Below, one piece after another: positions 33,641 to 45,235 of a stretch of 64,000 nucleotides of DNA; within the stretch, counting starts at the first letter, position 1; every line of letters begins with the position of its first letter. The notes beneath the pieces are model-generated. The model saw only the letters and a program-made list of their open reading frames with translations. It had not been told where the DNA came from and made no database searches. Location of the stretch: contig NW_004454182.1 in assembly GCF_000283155.1 (NCBI RefSeq), positions 2,559,955-2,623,954 on the forward strand, read 5' to 3'. A program made the translations under genes and the position numbers. This stretch comes from Ceratotherium simum simum (lineage: Eukaryota; Chordata; Mammalia; Perissodactyla; Rhinocerotidae).

Positions 33641-35864
33641 GCCGAGATCTAAGTTTTTTCTTTTCATAATTAGAATCATAAAACTATTCCTAGTTTTCCT
33701 TGTTTATTTATGTATTTCTGTTTCCAATATGTTGGAAAAGGTCATTCATTTGAATTTTAAAATGGCAGCCTGCCCTTTCAAAAGAAGCAATGGCCTCACT
33801 TTGATGCTTCAGATGGCTCCATCTTTCTTTGTTGTTTGTTTGTTCTTTTCCCTGCTAACGACTTCCTCAACACAGGCTGCCAACAAATGTGTTGATTAAA
33901 TGAAGCCTGTAAGCTGATTCTGGACCACAATGCTCATTTTTGTTATAACTGAGTTTCTCTATATTAAACACTGGGAATTTTTGAGGAGTAAAAGTGCCTT
34001 TAAGTTTTGTTTTATTGCAATGTTTCAAATCAGCAGAGGATTGAGACTTCTTTATTCTCCTGATATTTAAGTATTTCTACATTAATAATATCAATGAGTC
34101 TTATTAAATATGTGATTTAGCTATAATGTCTTCCCCCTAGTAAATTATTTCCCTTGCAAATGGTCCAAGGCAGAGCCATGTCACATGAAATTCTATGCTT
34201 TAGTCAGTGGCGGCATGAAGATTCTCCACAATATTACCAATTTTCTTTCTACTTTTTATGCTGATACTCTGTATTTACTAAAATACATGGTCAATGACCC
34301 TAGAATCATTAAACAATGATATTTCCTTAATGATCTTTTAAGTAAAATGTTTCATAACATAGTAACAAAATGCTTCGGAGTGACATCAAAATCAATTAGT
34401 TTAACTTAATTGCTGGTCATTTATCTTCTAGTCTTGAGATCTATTTTTACCCTTTCATCACATATAGACATGAAAAGCTACTGGGATCTGGCCCTCAGAC
34501 TGATTTGTTTGTTTGTTTGTTGTTTTTGTTTATATTGTTTTTTAATTAATTGAATGCAATTGTCAGAGCATTCTCCCTTTCACCATCACTTCTCTCCCCC
34601 CTACCTCTTTTTTTTAACAGTTCTATTCTCAATCAACCCTCAAGGCATGTGAAAGTGAGATCCTGCATATTTGTTCCCCCCACATAAAATAGTAGGATTA
34701 AAGATTAAAAGAGAAGTATCAGACTTTTTTTTCAATGTCTATTTTAACAGATACTCATTGTGAAACCAAAGCTGTGTGACTATCTGATTAATTTGAGTTG
34801 ATGGTTACAGTCAAAGTGATTTTTTAATTGAACTGAATTATCTCCTGGTTCTTAGTGAAGTCCTGTATTCATTACAAAACTGTACACTCTCAGTTTTGCT
34901 ATGTTTTTGTATCTTAAACAGTGCACTTTAGTGAGAAGGGCTGCATTTATAATAACCATCACAAATCCTATTTATTGTATGAACAGATAGCTTTGATGTT
35001 CTGAAAATAATTTGAGCATTTATAAAATCTTATGTTTATTTATTTTACAGTACTCTACAAAATTCAATTCAGTTTACATCAACTTAAATTTACTGCTAAA
35101 TAAATTATGAATTGAAATTTTCTTCATCAATATAAAGGTAATTTTATTCATTTAGTTGGATCCAAATAAATTATGTATTGGTGACAAACAGAAAAGTTGA
35201 AAAGAAAACTTGTATATAGGTTAAATTCTTAAGCTAAAATTTGAAGCAAGATTATATTTGTTAAGAAAATAGAGATCATTGATTTTGACAGGATTATTTA
35301 CTTTGATATTGGACAGGTCTTGGAATAACTTTATAATAAGTTAAAAAGACAGATAACCAATTATGTTAAAACACTGTTATAAAATCTGTTATTAAAAACC
35401 ATGTGTAAGCTTCTATCACTTCATATATAGGTTGCATACTGATGATACAGTGTCTTCAAGATTCTCACTTTATTATGCAAATATTTACATCAATTTGGAT
35501 AAAAATAATATTTCTGATAATAATTTATATGGGAACATTAATAATTTATATGTGTAATAAATAATCTTATTTAATATACTAAAATGAGTGATAAAATATA
35601 TATTAATTATGTGTTGCAAGTAAATTCTGCTAAAATTGGTTTATCCTTTTATTTGTTGCATTTAGATTATTGTAGCAAAAAATGTATTATCTGAATTCAC
35701 TGAACTTTTGCAAATACAATAAATGAAAATTATCTTAGAAAATTATTTAGTATCTGATAGAGGCAAAATATTACGGCTTTCATGAAATGATAGCAGGAAC
35801 CCACATAGAGTAAATGTGCCTATATAAAAAGAGCATCATATTAGCAGCTTAAAAACTTAAAGAA
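33641..35864. other. Unannotated AT-rich stretch, about 2.2 kb
   Basis: Holds a short GTTTGTTTGTTTGTTG run near 34506-34525 and a pyrimidine-rich tract near 34570-34620. No gene or confident repeat. Confidence 0.4.
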
Positions 35865-35964
35865 CAGAGAAGAGCAGATTTTATTTTGTAGACATTTATA
35901 TCAGTAATTGGAGTCAGAGAAGAGCAGATTTGATTTTGTAGAAATCTATATCAGTAATTGTGGA
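35865..35964. repeat. 50-base tandem duplication
   Basis: Two units with period exactly 50: 35865-35914 and 35915-35964. Both start CAGAGAAGAGCAGATTT and share ATATCAGTAATTG, with about five differences between units. Confidence 0.9.
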
Positions 35965-36239
35965 AATCTGAGAACTTTTTCCAAAAAGCAAATTCAAAAG
36001 GCAAAGACAAAAACAACATAAATAACGAGAAATGTGAAAATCTTAGACTGCAGTTGCAAAATAAGACTTCCAGGTTCTCCTTTCTGATAAAATAGAATAA
36101 ACGTATCTGAAGAAAACTTCTTTGCTTTGCTTTGTAGGGATCTGAGAAATTCCACATATTCCCAAAGGCCTCTGGCTCTGTCCTTAGGCACAGTGTCAAA
36201 ATTATTTAAGGTTTAAAAAATTCTAAAAACCTGACTTTA
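35965..36239. other. No recognised feature
   Basis: Single-copy-looking sequence. Two overlapping minus-strand frames have no recognisable content. Confidence 0.35.
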
Positions 36240-36535
36240 TTCATTCAATTATTTTTTTTAAACCACACATAATGCATGATTCCAACTATATGAAATCTAG
36301 ATATTCAGAATACTTAATTCCATCAAACAGAATACAGATTGTTGGTTTCCAGGAGCAGAGAGGAGGAGAAATGGGGAGAAATAGGGTTTTACTTTGGAAG
36401 GACAGAGACATTTTGTAACTAGATAAAAGTGGTGGCTGTACAATGTTGTGAATATACTAAACGCCACTGAACTGCTCACTCTGAAATGGTTACTTTTATG
36501 TTATATAAATTTCACCTCAATAATTATTTTAAAAA
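36240..36535 (+). mobile_element. L1M 3' end
   Basis: 3' UTR landmarks in order: TTGTTGGTTTCCAGGAGCAG near 36339, ACAATGTTGTGAATATACTA near 36440, CGCCACTGAACTGCTCACTC near 36462, TTTATGTTATATAAATTTCA near 36494, CCTCAATAATTATTTTAAAA near 36514. Confidence 0.75.
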
Positions 36536-36569
36536 GTAAATATGTAAATATAGTAACCAAAAAATAAAA

Positions 36570-36785
36570 ATAAAAAAGCATGCGTCTGAGATTCAGACAG
36601 ATATAGGTTTGAATGCTGGCTGTTTCCCTCGCTAGCTGTGTGACCTTGCTCATTCCTAAAAGATGGGAGGACAGTAATAGTACCACCTCACAGCATTGTT
36701 GTGAGGCTTAAATGAAAGAAGACAAGTGAAAGTACTCTGCATCACTCAGTGATGGACCTAACAAATGGTAGGTAGTGTTTTGATT
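36570..36785 (+). mobile_element. MIR SINE relic
   Basis: Good MIR match: GCGTCTGAGATTCAGACAGA near 36582, GGTTTGAATGCTGGCTG near 36607, GCTAGCTGTGTGACCTTGCT near 36632, AGTAATAGTACCACCTCACA near 36674, TTGTTGTGAGGCTTAAATGA near 36696. Confidence 0.85.
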
Positions 36786-36799
36786 GACAGTAACCACAG

Positions 36800-36910
36800 T
36801 TTCTCAGAGGCCCAGAGCAAGAAGGGACCTCTGAGATGGCTTGACTCAGACTTTTGATCGTGTAGATGAAGAAGCTGAGACCCAGAGGTCAGAGACTGAT
36901 ACTGGAGTTT
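36800..36910. mobile_element. Possible MIR-related relic
   Basis: GAAGGGACCTCTGAGATGGC near 36821 and GATGAAGAAGCTGAGACCCA near 36866 follow the widespread old mammalian phrase pair 'ggaagggacctcagagat ... gatgaggaaactgaggc'. The family is uncertain. Confidence 0.4.
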
Positions 36911-37059
36911 GGGTTTCCTTTAGTCTGTCCCAAAGATCTTTCCACCTCACACCACATAGGTAGGTACTATCCACTCCCCTCTAGAACTGTGATGAGGGTC
37001 ACTTGGTCCTTTATGCCCTTCTGTCCCTCCTTTCCCCATTCTGGTGCCTACTGCAAAGC

Positions 37060-37290
37060 CCTAAGTGATTCCTATTTGGGGTAGATTTCGGTCCCCAGTT
37101 GCTGGCCCCTCTCAGGGAACATCACGGTCCCCCTTGGAGAAGATCAGGGCAGAGAAGGGTGCCCAGGGCAACTTCCGGGAGCAGGGCTGTCTGCTTCCCG
37201 CACACCCCCTCGGTGCCAGCACTCTGCTCAGCCAGCCTGCAGCAGGTGCCAGCGCTCACGGCTTTGGGGCTTCCCTTAGAGTGAAAAAGA
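37060..37290. other. Small GC-rich patch
   Basis: About 230 bases clearly richer in GC than the neighbourhood, with at least seven CpG (for example in TTTCGGTCC, CACGGTCC, TTCCGGGA, CCCGCAC, CTCGGTG, AGCGCTCACGG). Open frames cross it in two phases but no domain is recognisable. It is too small for a classical CpG island. Confidence 0.5.
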
Positions 37291-38272
37291 TTGGTTGTGC
37301 TTTCTCATGAAGATCAAATGGCACTTTCTCTTTTATGATAATAGAAAGAGTATTGGCTTCTTATTTACCTCACAGAGTTAACACAAGGACGTGGGGAAGT
37401 CGAGAAGTACATTTTGCCAATATATTACCAGAAGGATGCTACTTTTGTGTATTTAATAAAATCGTTAAAAATGCTGATATGTGTAGTGTCTATATACTCA
37501 TTTTTATATTAGAAGAGAATAATACTTTCCACGTTTTTTTAAAAAATGTATCAAATGGCACTTTTTTCAATAAAAAATGTATTAGTCCACTCATTAAAAA
37601 CACAGTTATTAGGCTCTCACTATATAAATTATAAATGGAAATATGAATAAGGTATAATTGGGGGCATAAAGATACTACCTTCTAGGAAAACATACTTGAG
37701 GACAAAAAACTAGCAATAATTATCGTATAATAGTAGCTACAATATATTGTTTGTCATACTTCTTTTATCCATTATTACAATTTATGAAAAAACTCTTACT
37801 GAATCACTTAACCTTCATCTTCCCCATTAGTTTCTTCATCATTACAGGAGCCTTTTTTGAATAATGAAAATAGTTTTTACAAAGTACATCATGTTTTCCT
37901 CCATTAGAGATGTTTGATATATAGCGGTTTTTAAATCTGTGCATGATGCTGTCACGTGAAAATTTACCCAAAGCCACAAGTACCTGTTCACATATATTTA
38001 ATACAATTATGTGCATTAATCTTGTAAACATATATATGTATATATGTGTGTGTATATATATTCTCAATATAACCATCTAATGTATGTAACGTCTTGATTT
38101 TTGAAATGAGATTTTTAAAAGTTCGTGTACAACACAATAGAATCCTTAGGTATAATTACTAAATATGGGTTAATTGTTTTGACTTCCGTATTTAAATACA
38201 TTTCATCAAGAGAGATCGATAAGATTCAAGACTAGCATTTATTAAAAGTTTTTTTTTTTTTTTTTTAAGGCT
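37291..38272. other. Unannotated, ends in a T-run
   Basis: AT-rich sequence, (TA)n/(TG)n near 38028-38062 and a 17-18-base T-run near 38250-38268. Confidence 0.4.
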
Positions 38273-38829
38273 AATAGATGACCATTATCGAAGCTTGGAG
38301 TTCTCCCACCGCCTGGTAATAACGCTTTGGGACAAGGGAGGCACGGCTCATTATCACCTGGCGAAGATATGATTTTCACTCCCCACTCCACCTTCTCTTA
38401 TACCACCTGGGGGGGGGGGATAGGAGCATCTCATTTCAGCAGGACAAGGGTGGAAATCTAGACTCTCCACTAGACTCTCTTCTGCCCTTGGTGGAAGAGG
38501 GATGGGAAGAGGGTTGGCAGGGTTTTTTTTTGTGGTGTGTGGCTGGAATAGAGTTGTTATTGTATAAATACTTTCTGTGCTTCAAGCCTGGTCCTTTGGC
38601 TAAAAAAAGGAGATTTCTTTACTTGGTTTTTTGTTTTTTTGCACCCATTGGCTTTTACTGGTCGGCTGATTTCTTCAACACAAATTCTGTGATATATGTA
38701 GTCAAAAGAAAACCCGAGGAAGTCACCACCATGTCACTCCTTGAGACCCTGGCTACCTGGTCAGTTTGCCTTCTTCTCTCCACCTTTTGGAGTCTGCTTG
38801 TGTTTGATTTATATATAATATCCAGGTAG
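38273..38829 (+). other. Less AT-rich segment with a 113-codon open frame, unassigned
   Basis: Begins after the T-run, includes two CACCTGG E-box-like sites (38356, 38405) and a G-run near 38410. Frame 38488-38829 is open. Its last ATG at 38731 sits in a strong Kozak context (CACCACCATGT) and would give a 32-residue hydrophobic peptide. No homology is recognised. Likely chance, noted for completeness. Confidence 0.25.
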
Positions 38830-38964
38830 CGTAGCTGTTCTTAGGGGGAGGGATAAGGAAAAGAATGTCTACCTTTCCCGTACGAGGGCCTTTTGAACAA
38901 TTCAAATACAAAGGGACTCTGTATTCTAAATCTTGTTCATGCTGTCAAGCTTGCAAGATCCTTA

Positions 38965-39345
38965 ATATCTCTGTCTTAGTAGGTTCAGGCTGCTATAAAA
39001 AAAAAAAAATACCATAAACTGGGTGGCTTCTAAACAACAGAGAATTATTTCTCACGCTTCTGGAGGCTGGAAGCCTGAGTTCAGGGTGCCAATGTGGCTC
39101 TGGGAAGAGCTCTCTTCCAGATGGCAGACAGCTGACTTCTTGTAGCCTCACCTGGTAGAGAGCAGAGAGGGGAGGTAAGCTCTCTCATGGCTCATAGGGG
39201 CACCAAGCGCATCATGAAGCTCCACCCTCATGACCTCCTCTAATCCTAATTACCTCCCAAATGCCCCACCTCCTAACACCTTCACATGGTGGATAGGGTT
39301 TCAATATATGAATTTTGGAAGAACACATTCAGTCATTAACACACT
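38965..39345 (-). mobile_element. MaLR-type LTR, antisense
   Basis: The + strand is the reverse complement of a common MaLR-type LTR: GGCTGCTATAAAAAA near 38988, AAACTGGGTGGCTTCTAAAC near 39016, TCTCACGCTTCTGGAGGCTG near 39050, CTCATGACCTCCTCTAATCC near 39227, TCAATATATGAATTTTGGAA near 39301. An A-run at 38997-39009 replaces the usual AACAAAGTACC junction. Confidence 0.7.
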
Positions 39346-39475
39346 CAGAACCATAATTTTCTCTTCTGTAAAATACAAATGCTAATAATACTGACCTGTA
39401 AGGTTGGGAAATACAAAAGACAGTTCCTACAAGGTGCTAAATTGCCTGGTACGTAGTAAGTGCTCAGTCGAGTCC
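39346..39475 (+). mobile_element. MIR SINE relic, 3' half
   Basis: CTCTTCTGTAAAATACAAAT near 39361, CTAATAATACTGACCTGTAA near 39382, TTGCCTGGTACGTAGTAAGT near 39443, GTGCTCAG. Clear MIR 3' half. Confidence 0.7.
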
Positions 39476-39984
39476 AGCTGCCATTTTTATCATCACATTT
39501 TTTTTGTTTTATAGTTAATGTTAACTTATCACAAACACATATTTATAAGGGCCTTCTTTTTTCTATGAACTATTTATTTATAACTTTTGCTATTTTTTTC
39601 TATAAGATTCTTGGATTTTTTGAAATTTTTAAAGAACTTTTATATTTTAAGGATACTACCAAAAATGCCCCTGTGTGTAATTTACCTTTGACTCCTTCAT
39701 GTGTTTTTTTTTTTCCATATAAACTCTTTAAATTTCATGTAGCAAAATTTATAGTTTTTCTACCTTTCATTGCTTCTGGATTTTGAGTCACTGTGATTCT
39801 CTAATTTCATTATTTTATGTGCCCAAAATAAGTCTTATTTTCGTGTAATTAAAACTATTTTTTATCATTGCAAAAATATGTACATACATAAAATGTTAAT
39901 TTATCTAGATGACATTGGCCAAAACATTATAACAGTGAATTCTTTCTTCTACTATTTTTTTGAGATGCCCTGAATTATTTTTTC

Positions 39985-40060
39985 TAATAATTTCCTTCCT
40001 TCCCTCCTCCATTCTTTCCTTCCTCCCTCTGTCTTTCCCTTATTTCCTTTCTTAATTTTT
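39985..40060. repeat. Pyrimidine-rich (CCTT)n-like tract
   Basis: Nearly pure C/T on the + strand: TTCCTTCCTTCCCTCCTCC and TTCCTTCCTCCCTCTGTC. Confidence 0.8.
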
Positions 40061-42479
40061 TATAATTTATAATTCTAATATAATGATACATTTTCCTATG
40101 CAGTTGCAGAATAAATCTCATTGTTTTATCATTGCTGTATAAGGTAGTTATAGTCACAATCTAAAAATATTCTGGATTTCAGAAGGCAAGAAAAAGTCTA
40201 AAAGTATCATTTTGTGTCATGTTTAACAGGAATCATTAGACTTTCTTTTCCATGATAATAGCTAGCCTTGGATTAATAAGAAAATGTGTTGGTACTACTC
40301 TCTGAGTGGGTCAACTTCCTTGATACAGGCTCAAAATGAACACAATTCAAGGAATGTTCATATAAACTCAATAGCTAGTCAGATCATTTCCTCTGTTAGT
40401 ATAACATCTGCACTATAGAGAGATTTTGAGGTTTCTACCACTTCAAAAGATTATACAGTAACCTTGTTTAGAAAGACTCTACATCATGTAGATCTTGTTG
40501 TGATTTATAAGCCCAGAAACGACTGGTTTAAGCATTCTTCTGGACTCCCCCAAAAAGGAGTTAAGCTAAAGTCATTTGCTTAATACGTCATTGTCACCTT
40601 AATTAGAGGCCAGGAAAACCCTTTTGCAGCTCTTCCTGAATGAGGTGGGCTGATGCTCTGACAGCCTGGAAAACAAGTTAATCTTTGCCTACAAACATCT
40701 CTACCTCTGTCGCTGTAAGGGTGGTTTTGAGATTGTTCTCTCAGTTAAGATGTGATTACTGTATAATATGAGAGATTTAATTTAAACTTTGAAGAGGAAA
40801 ATGCAAAAATACCCACAAATCTCAAATTTCCTATGCTCTGAGATGAGCTCTGATGCATAAGTTCACAGACTCTGTATAAATACCATCAAGTGAGCATATT
40901 AAGTAGATCAACCTGTCTGATTGTGTGGCTTAGCTTTTGAACATAGAAAGTAAGTCAAATTGGTAAAATATTTATTTCTAAATATACTTTCTGATATGTA
41001 GTGAGAAATTTTTCATTACCAAATCACCTTCCTGTTTAAATGACAGTAAGTATTTTTCTGGTGGTTGGAGAATGTTTTCATCCCAAAATTATTACTTTTG
41101 AAAGCACATGCTACATGTGGACAGAAGATGAATTTATTTATAAGCATAACTAAATCACAAAAAATTAAAAAATTCAGCAGGTCTGATTCTTGGAGTAATT
41201 TTTTTTCTTGAGAGTATCAGAAGCAGTCCTTCCTTGGTGATAAATATAGCAAATTTACAAGCATGAATACTAGGTAATTAGAAAAACATGAATAATAGAT
41301 TCATCAAATTTTTCACAGGTATTATCTATGATCTGGATTTCAAAGGATAATAAAGATAAAAGGATGTGATTTCAATGGCATTTGGATTTATAGCCCTTAT
41401 CTAATCCTTTTCTGAGTTGCACTGTTTTTAATATCAATTTGTGTCATTTTTCCTCATTTTTTTCCTCGATAGCTACCACTCAAACAAGTTAGATGAAAAC
41501 AGTGGAAAACAAACTTGATTTACAACCTGAAATATTCCAGAATTTATTAGCTGTCTTATTTTAGGGATTATTAGAATCAACAGAAAATAAGATATTGTAT
41601 TACTTTTCAATATTCACATTTGCTTTCTTTTGCCATCTAAAAGGTCATGTAAAATCATGAAAGCCCAAAGCTTCTTAGAGACTTTGCAGCATAGAGGCAC
41701 TTTAAGGGTGACATTTTTTTCCCTTTGATTTTAAAGTTGGCTTAGTCTGGCTTGTATGTCACATGATGGTATTACATATCTCACGTTTAAAGCAACAGAC
41801 TTCAGAGGACTCCTACACAATACTCTTTTTTTATCACGTATTTTTGCTAGAAAATACATTTAAGTATTTGGACATTTGTGAACTTCATCAGAATAAACAT
41901 AAAAATGCAGTTTATAACATACAAGTTTTTAAAAATACATAAAAGTTTATAAAAATACTGTCAGCTTTAAGTATAAAACTAATGCCTCTTGTTTTGATTC
42001 TCTCAAGAATCAAAGAATTCTCTCAAGTAAATAGATTTGAATTCAGTGTGAATTTTTTCTGTGTAACAAAGAAATTTTCAAGCAGAATGATCTGTCCAAT
42101 TTTACGACTTCTTTGTAAATCTCCATATGTTTGCATGCACTTTTACAGTTAACTTATTTTTTCAAATCCAAATTGTACCTTTAGAAAATATTTTAATAAA
42201 ATAGTTAGAAGATCTCAGAAATACATTTTTACAAAAACTTTTCTTTTATTAAACTATTTATAAAAATACTAGAGTGAAAAGTGTCTGTTTCCCATTATAT
42301 TATTTACAATTGCTAACATGACTTGCATTTATATATTTATGTTCATTTTACTCTATCCATAATTATTGGCTACAAATATTGTTTTAAGGATCAAGAGATT
42401 TAAAAGTGCTGCAAAATATATGTTCTCTACTTTCTAATATATTTGAAGAGTAGCTTATACTGCAAATATTTTAGATAAT

Positions 42480-42620
42480 GTCTATATTATAATATTATTA
42501 ATAATAATATTGTATATAATTAGTAATAATATTGTATAGAATATTATTATATATTTAGTATTTAAAAGAATATAACAATTAATAATATATATAATACTGT
42601 ATCATTTTAGATAATTTCTA
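42480..42620. repeat. AT-rich low-complexity tract
   Basis: Repeated ATAATATT/AATAATATTGTATA units, nearly all A and T, with short internal duplications of AATAATATTGTATA. Confidence 0.85.
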
Positions 42621-43444
42621 TATTATAAAAACAATTAAAATCACAAGCATGATTTTTAAACAAACATTATCCTTTGAGATTGATGTAGCTCTTATCATCT
42701 TGTGTCATAAAAGTAGTAACTCAAACAAGGAGGGTGGAAAACAAGTATTTGCAGAGTTTTATTAGGTGCTTCTAGCAATCCGTAGTATTCAGATATTATA
42801 CTATCTAATTTATAAAGAACCATGTAACCAAAATACAAACTGTAATACGCTTGGAAAATAATATAGAAAATGGAAAATGCACAATGAGCCTGCATGTTAA
42901 CTAAGGCACTCATGTGAACAAATAGATGGCAGACTGGCAAGTGGTCCTAGATGGCGTGAGCTTAGTGAATTTTTCATGTCCTGGGTCTCCCACCGCCTCA
43001 TTCCTGTATGATCCTAAAGTTGGTTTTGTCAGTGCACTTGAAGATATAGATACACAGGAAATACAAACAGGAGAAATGGGAACATAAAGCCCGTGTATTT
43101 TGCAATAGTAGTATCTCATCAATTAAGCACTTAAGAGAGTGCTTAAGAAAGCACTCAGACTGCAATTTATTGATGATTATGGAGACTGTCACATTACTTG
43201 AGAAGATCAGAGTCATTTATGTTTATGAAATGCCAACACAGCTTATTAAGTGAATGAAAAAAAAATAACTGGAATGTTGGGCTTAATGTAAACTTATGAT
43301 GTAATTAAAAGCTGGGTTTCATTCAATAGTTTTATTGGCATCACTTAAGACATATTAATTTGTAAATATTCCTAATTGCCTAAGAGGAGTGTGGTAAAAT
43401 TGCGAGAAAAAACGTAGAGATGATGAAATAGGAAATAAGGGCCT

Positions 43445-43575
43445 CTCTGTTTTAGTCCTAGCTCTGACATTAGATATCCTTTTGAACTCTGAATTACCAT
43501 TTCTTGGCTTTGATTCACTTATCTATAAAATGAATATTAGGCTAAAAAAAGTCCCTTGGAGCTTTTCAGCAACTA
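43445..43575 (+). mobile_element. MIR-related SINE relic
   Basis: TTTAGTCCTAGCTCTGACAT near 43452, TTGATTCACTTATCTATAAA near 43510, AGTCCCTTGGAGCTTTTCAG near 43550. Follows the MIR pattern with a 'gtcccttccagct' end. Confidence 0.55.
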
Positions 43576-43959
43576 TTATGTGTTAAGTTCTGTGCATGTC
43601 ACTTGCATTTCCAGATATCTATCTATGATTCTAAATATAGCTTGAGTTCACATGCATCCTAGGTTCGTAGCTGGAAAGACCTTAGAGATGGTCTAAAGAT
43701 GGAGATAAATACTTTGATCATAAACATTATTAATGAGATCTACTGAGAACAGTAAATAGAAAACACATTAAATTACATTCCCATTTTGTATAATTATAAC
43801 TAATTATAGTTATTAGACTAATGATCTTAGTCATCAAGAAGAATGTAATTGTTATAAAGGTTAAGAAACATAACAAATTGACATTATTCTATTATGGTTC
43901 TTTTATAACTCCCTGGATATCCATTTTCGATTTTCTTCATGGGTTCTCTTTTTGCTTAC

Positions 43960-44399
43960 CCTTTAAGTAGGACGTGTTCTCCCTCCAACTACCCCTAATG
44001 CAACTTTCTTGGTCTTTTCAACTTCTGATACTTCAGATTCCATTTAAATTATCCCATAAATATTCAAAAGTTTAATTACCAGATATATAGTGACCATTTC
44101 TGAATCCATATCTCACCCCTAAACCTTTGGATATCTCCTTTTGGGCTTCCCACAGGATCCTCTATTCCAACACGTCTAAAAGAGTAACACTCATCACCTT
44201 TCCATCAAAGCTCTTCTTTACCAGAATTCCTGTCTCTGGTAATATCCACGAGAGCCACTGAGCTGCTCAGATCTGTGATGTACATTCCTAGATTTTCTCA
44301 CATTCACGTTCCCAATCATATGCAAGTAATTATCAACACTTGTCGATCCTACACCAAACTATAGTTTACGTTTTATTCTTCTCTCTCTCCCGCATATCA
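43960..44399 (+). mobile_element. LINE-2 (L2) relic, left part
   Basis: L2 ORF2-region text: CTGAATCCATATCTCACCCC near 44101, TTTTGGGCTTCCCACAGGAT near 44139, CCAACACGTCTAAAAGAGTA near 44167, AGAGCCACTGAGCTGCTCAG near 44251. Split by an ERE and continued at 44729. Confidence 0.6.
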
Positions 44400-44410
44400 G
44401 ATATACTTTT

Positions 44411-44716
44411 TATTTATTTATTTTTTTTTGTGAGGAAGATCAGCCCTGAGCTAACATCCATGCCAATCCTCCTCTTTTTCCTGAGGAAGACCGGCTCTGA
44501 GCTAACATCTATTGCCAATCCTCCTCCTTTTTCTCCCCAAAACCCCAGTAGATAGTTGCATGTCATAGTTGCACATCCTTCTAGTAGTTGCTGTATGTGG
44601 GACCCCACCTCAGCATGGCCGGACAAGCGGTGCCTCTGTGCTCGCCCGGGATCCGAACCCGGGCCGCCAGCAGCAGAGCACGCGCACTTAACCACTAAGC
44701 CACGGGGCCGGCCCTG
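44411..44716 (-). mobile_element. ERE SINE, long form, antisense
   Basis: Reverse complement of the long ERE: T-run, GAGGAAGATCAGCCCTGAGC, a second GAGGAAGACCGGCTCTGAGC unit, AAAACCCCAGTAGATAGTTG, CAGCATGGCCGGACAAGCGG, GGGATCCGAACCCGGGCCGC (B box) and TTAACCACTAAGCCACGGGG (A box), ending GGCCGGCCC. Likely TSD GATATACTTTTT before and GATGTATTTTTT after, imperfect. Confidence 0.95.
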
Positions 44717-44728
44717 GATGTATTTTTT

Positions 44729-45235
44729 TTTCTGAGCTTTTACGTTAACTTTATAATCCGATTTCTATTCTCACCTGCCTCTCCCCCCAAGCTTTGAAGA
44801 GTTTGGGGTCATCACCTATGTGAGCTTTGTAAGAAGATATTCTCATAAGGTCATTCTTCAATTCCACATAGTTTCCCCTTGATATCAGAATGAGTGTAAA
44901 TGCCTGAATATGGCATACAAACTCTTCTTGACATCATAATGCTCATAGGCCCAATATTCAACCTTTTTCCCTCCATTCCAGCTGCACTGAAGTTTGCTGT
45001 TTCCCCAACATGCCTTAGTACTCTGTGCTTCTAGTCCTTTAAATACACTCTTTTACATAATTGGAATACTGTTCTCTACTTCTTTGTATGTCGAGTTCCC
45101 ACACATCTTCTATCCTATTCTCTTCTGTCAACTGTTATGTAGGGACATTCAGATGTTCCTTCGTCCAGGCTCCCACTTTCCTCTAACAGAGTTATTCTTT
45201 CTCTCTCTCTACTTGATTGTAAGAAACTTAGACAG
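44729..45235 (+). mobile_element. LINE-2 (L2) relic, right part
   Basis: Continues the L2: CTGAATATGGCATACAAACT near 44903, TTCCAGCTGCACTGAAGTTT near 44977, CCTTAGTACTCTGTGCTTCT near 45012, CAGATGTTCCTTCGTCCAGG near 45150, ACTTGATTGTAAGAAACTTA near 45211. Confidence 0.6.

Larger units (their letters stand above)
39476..43444. other. Unannotated AT-rich stretch, about 4 kb
   Basis: Contains a CCTTCCTTCCCTCC pyrimidine tract at 39990-40050, an ATAATATTATTAATAATA-type tract at 42480-42600, and a small alternating hairpin at 43125-43156. No confident interspersed repeat or gene. Minus-strand frames at 42695-43216 overlap one another and look like chance. Confidence 0.4.

Noticed and set aside
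40560..40720. Possible enhancer (ACGTCATTGTCACC and TTAATTAG motifs)
   Set aside because: Short motifs of this kind occur by chance in AT-rich DNA, and no conservation can be assessed here.
42695..43216. Three overlapping minus-strand frames of 70-81 residues
   Set aside because: No shared frame, domain or splice signals. AT-rich chance frames.
44340..44695. Frames of 71 and 93 residues
   Set aside because: Antisense ERE SINE and its flank. The same peptide text appears in the other EREs of the window.
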